Below are positions 63,374 to 64,000 of a DNA stretch of 64,000 nt, in pieces. The stretch is from Candidatus Frackibacter sp. WG13. GTDB taxonomy: Bacteria > Bacillota > Halanaerobiia > Halobacteroidales > Acetohalobiaceae. Numbering within the stretch: the first letter of the stretch is position 1; each line of letters begins with the position of its first letter. The DNA is taken from assembly GCF_900114655.1 (NCBI RefSeq), contig NZ_FOTT01000001.1, forward strand, positions 130,973-194,972, written 5' to 3'. The notes below the pieces were generated by a model. The model was given only the letters and a program-made list of their open reading frames with translations, was not told the DNA's origin and did not search any database. A program made the translations under genes and the position numbers.

Positions 63374-64000
63374 TTAAAGAATATATTTACTTAAGTCTTT
63401 ATTTTTAACTATATCCTCTAATTTTTCTTCAACATAAATTTCGTCAATTTTAAAATAGTCTTCATCAACATCAGGTGCTTCAAAAGAAATGTCCTCAAGT
63501 AGCTTTTCTAAGACCGTATGTAGGCGCCGAGCACCAATATTCTCAGTTTCTTCATTAACTTGAAAAGATATTTTTGCTATTTCTTCAATAGCCTTAGTTG
63601 TAAATTCTATCTCTAACCCTTCAGTCCTTAGTAATGCTACATACTGTTTTGTTAGAGCATTTTCGGGTTCAGTCAAAATCTCTTTAAAGTTATCTTCTGT
63701 TAAGCTTTCTAACTCTACCCTAATCGGGAATCTCCCTTGTAATTCAGGAATCAAATCTGTAGGCTTAGAAACATGAAAAGCACCAGCAGCAATAAAGAAG
63801 ATATGATCTGTTTTAACTGGACCATATTTAGTCATAACTGTTGACCCTTCTACAATCGGCAAAATATCTCTCTGAACACCTTCACGAGAGACATCAGGAT
63901 TGGAACCAGCACCATTCCCTGCAATCTTATCAACCTCATCTAAAAAGATAATTCCTGCTTCTTCAACTCGGTCAATCGCTTCTGAAGATACTTCATCCAT
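63374..64000 (-). CDS. hslU: HslU (ClpY) ATPase of the HslUV protease, 3' part
   Basis: Only the last ~208 residues are inside the window; the 5' half lies beyond 64000. Walker [16 protein letters not shown], the sensor/Arg-finger segment [20 protein letters not shown], and the C-terminal [20 protein letters not shown] (which docks into HslV) identify HslU. It unfolds proteins for HslV. Upstream hslV is expected next, outside the window. No strong terminator is visible between it and codY. Confidence 0.93.
   Translation of the reverse strand: MDEVSSEAIDRVEEAGIIFLDEVDKIAGNGAGSNPDVSREGVQRDILPIVEGSTVMTKYGPVKTDHIFFIAAGAFHVSKPTDLIPELQGRFPIRVELESLTEDNFKEILTEPENALTKQYVALLRTEGLEIEFTTKAIEEIAKISFQVNEETENIGARRLHTVLEKLLEDISFEAPDVDEDYFKIDEIYVEEKLEDIVKNKDLSKYIL

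Overview
The window is 64 kb of AT-rich DNA (about one third G+C by eye). Every gene I can support lies on the minus strand, so transcription runs from position 64000 toward position 1. The order matches, almost gene for gene, the Bacillus subtilis chromosome from clpY(hslU)-codY through the fla/che operon and rpsB-tsf-pyrH-frr to pnp. That gene order, PolC, CodY, strong AGGAGG-type ribosome binding sites and a clostridial 2[4Fe-4S] ferredoxin point to a motile, anaerobic, low-GC Firmicute. Halanaerobiales is my best guess for the order, but this is inference from composition and gene style, not proof. There are no rRNA or tRNA genes, insertion sequences, CRISPR arrays or phage genes.

Layout, in transcription order. 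(1) 64000-62345: 3' part of hslU, then codY and its terminator. (2) 62344-29471: one long motility and chemotaxis block, flgB-flgC-fliE-fliF-fliG-fliH-fliI-fliJ-motE-like-fliK-flgD-TIGR02530-type gene-flgE-flbD-motA-motB-fliL-fliM-fliY-cheY-fliO-fliP-fliQ-fliR-flhB-flhA-flhF-flhG-PilZ gene-cheA-cheW-cheC-cheD-membrane protein-fliA-fapA-small gene-SwrB-like gene-MltG-like gene, closed by a terminator. It encodes the basal body, export gate and ATPase, hook, stator, switch, CheC/CheD/FliY adaptation proteins and sigma-28. (3) 29451-16985: rpsB, tsf, pyrH, frr, ferredoxin, uppS, cdsA, a PerM-type membrane protein, dxr, rseP, a Cys-rich protein, an HD hydrolase, ispG and proS. This block covers translation factors, UMP kinase, the isoprenoid (MEP and undecaprenyl) pathway, phospholipid synthesis and an intramembrane protease. 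(4) 16941-11122: a GT2 glycosyltransferase, an MgtC-family membrane protein and polC. (5) 10994-2271: rimP-nusA-infB-rbfA-nrnA-ribF and rpsO-pnp. (6) 2227-1: nfo and the 5' part of a DinG-family helicase carrying an N-terminal JAB (RadC-like) domain.

Most unusual points: fliR is interrupted by an in-frame TGA, although its remaining 66 codons are intact and FliR-like. The sigma-28 gene fliA is open for its full length but has no ATG/GTG/TTG before the middle of the protein; a strong ribosome binding site precedes an ATA codon. The mgtC-like gene similarly seems to start at ATT. A 12-bp direct repeat containing Spo0A-box-like sequence lies between codY and flgB. A hexanucleotide repeat (CAGTGT/CGGTGT) occurs at two distant places. 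Genes expected from synteny are missing from their places: truB, ylxR and ylxQ in the translation cluster, and cheB (with no cheR either) in the che block, where a PilZ gene stands instead.
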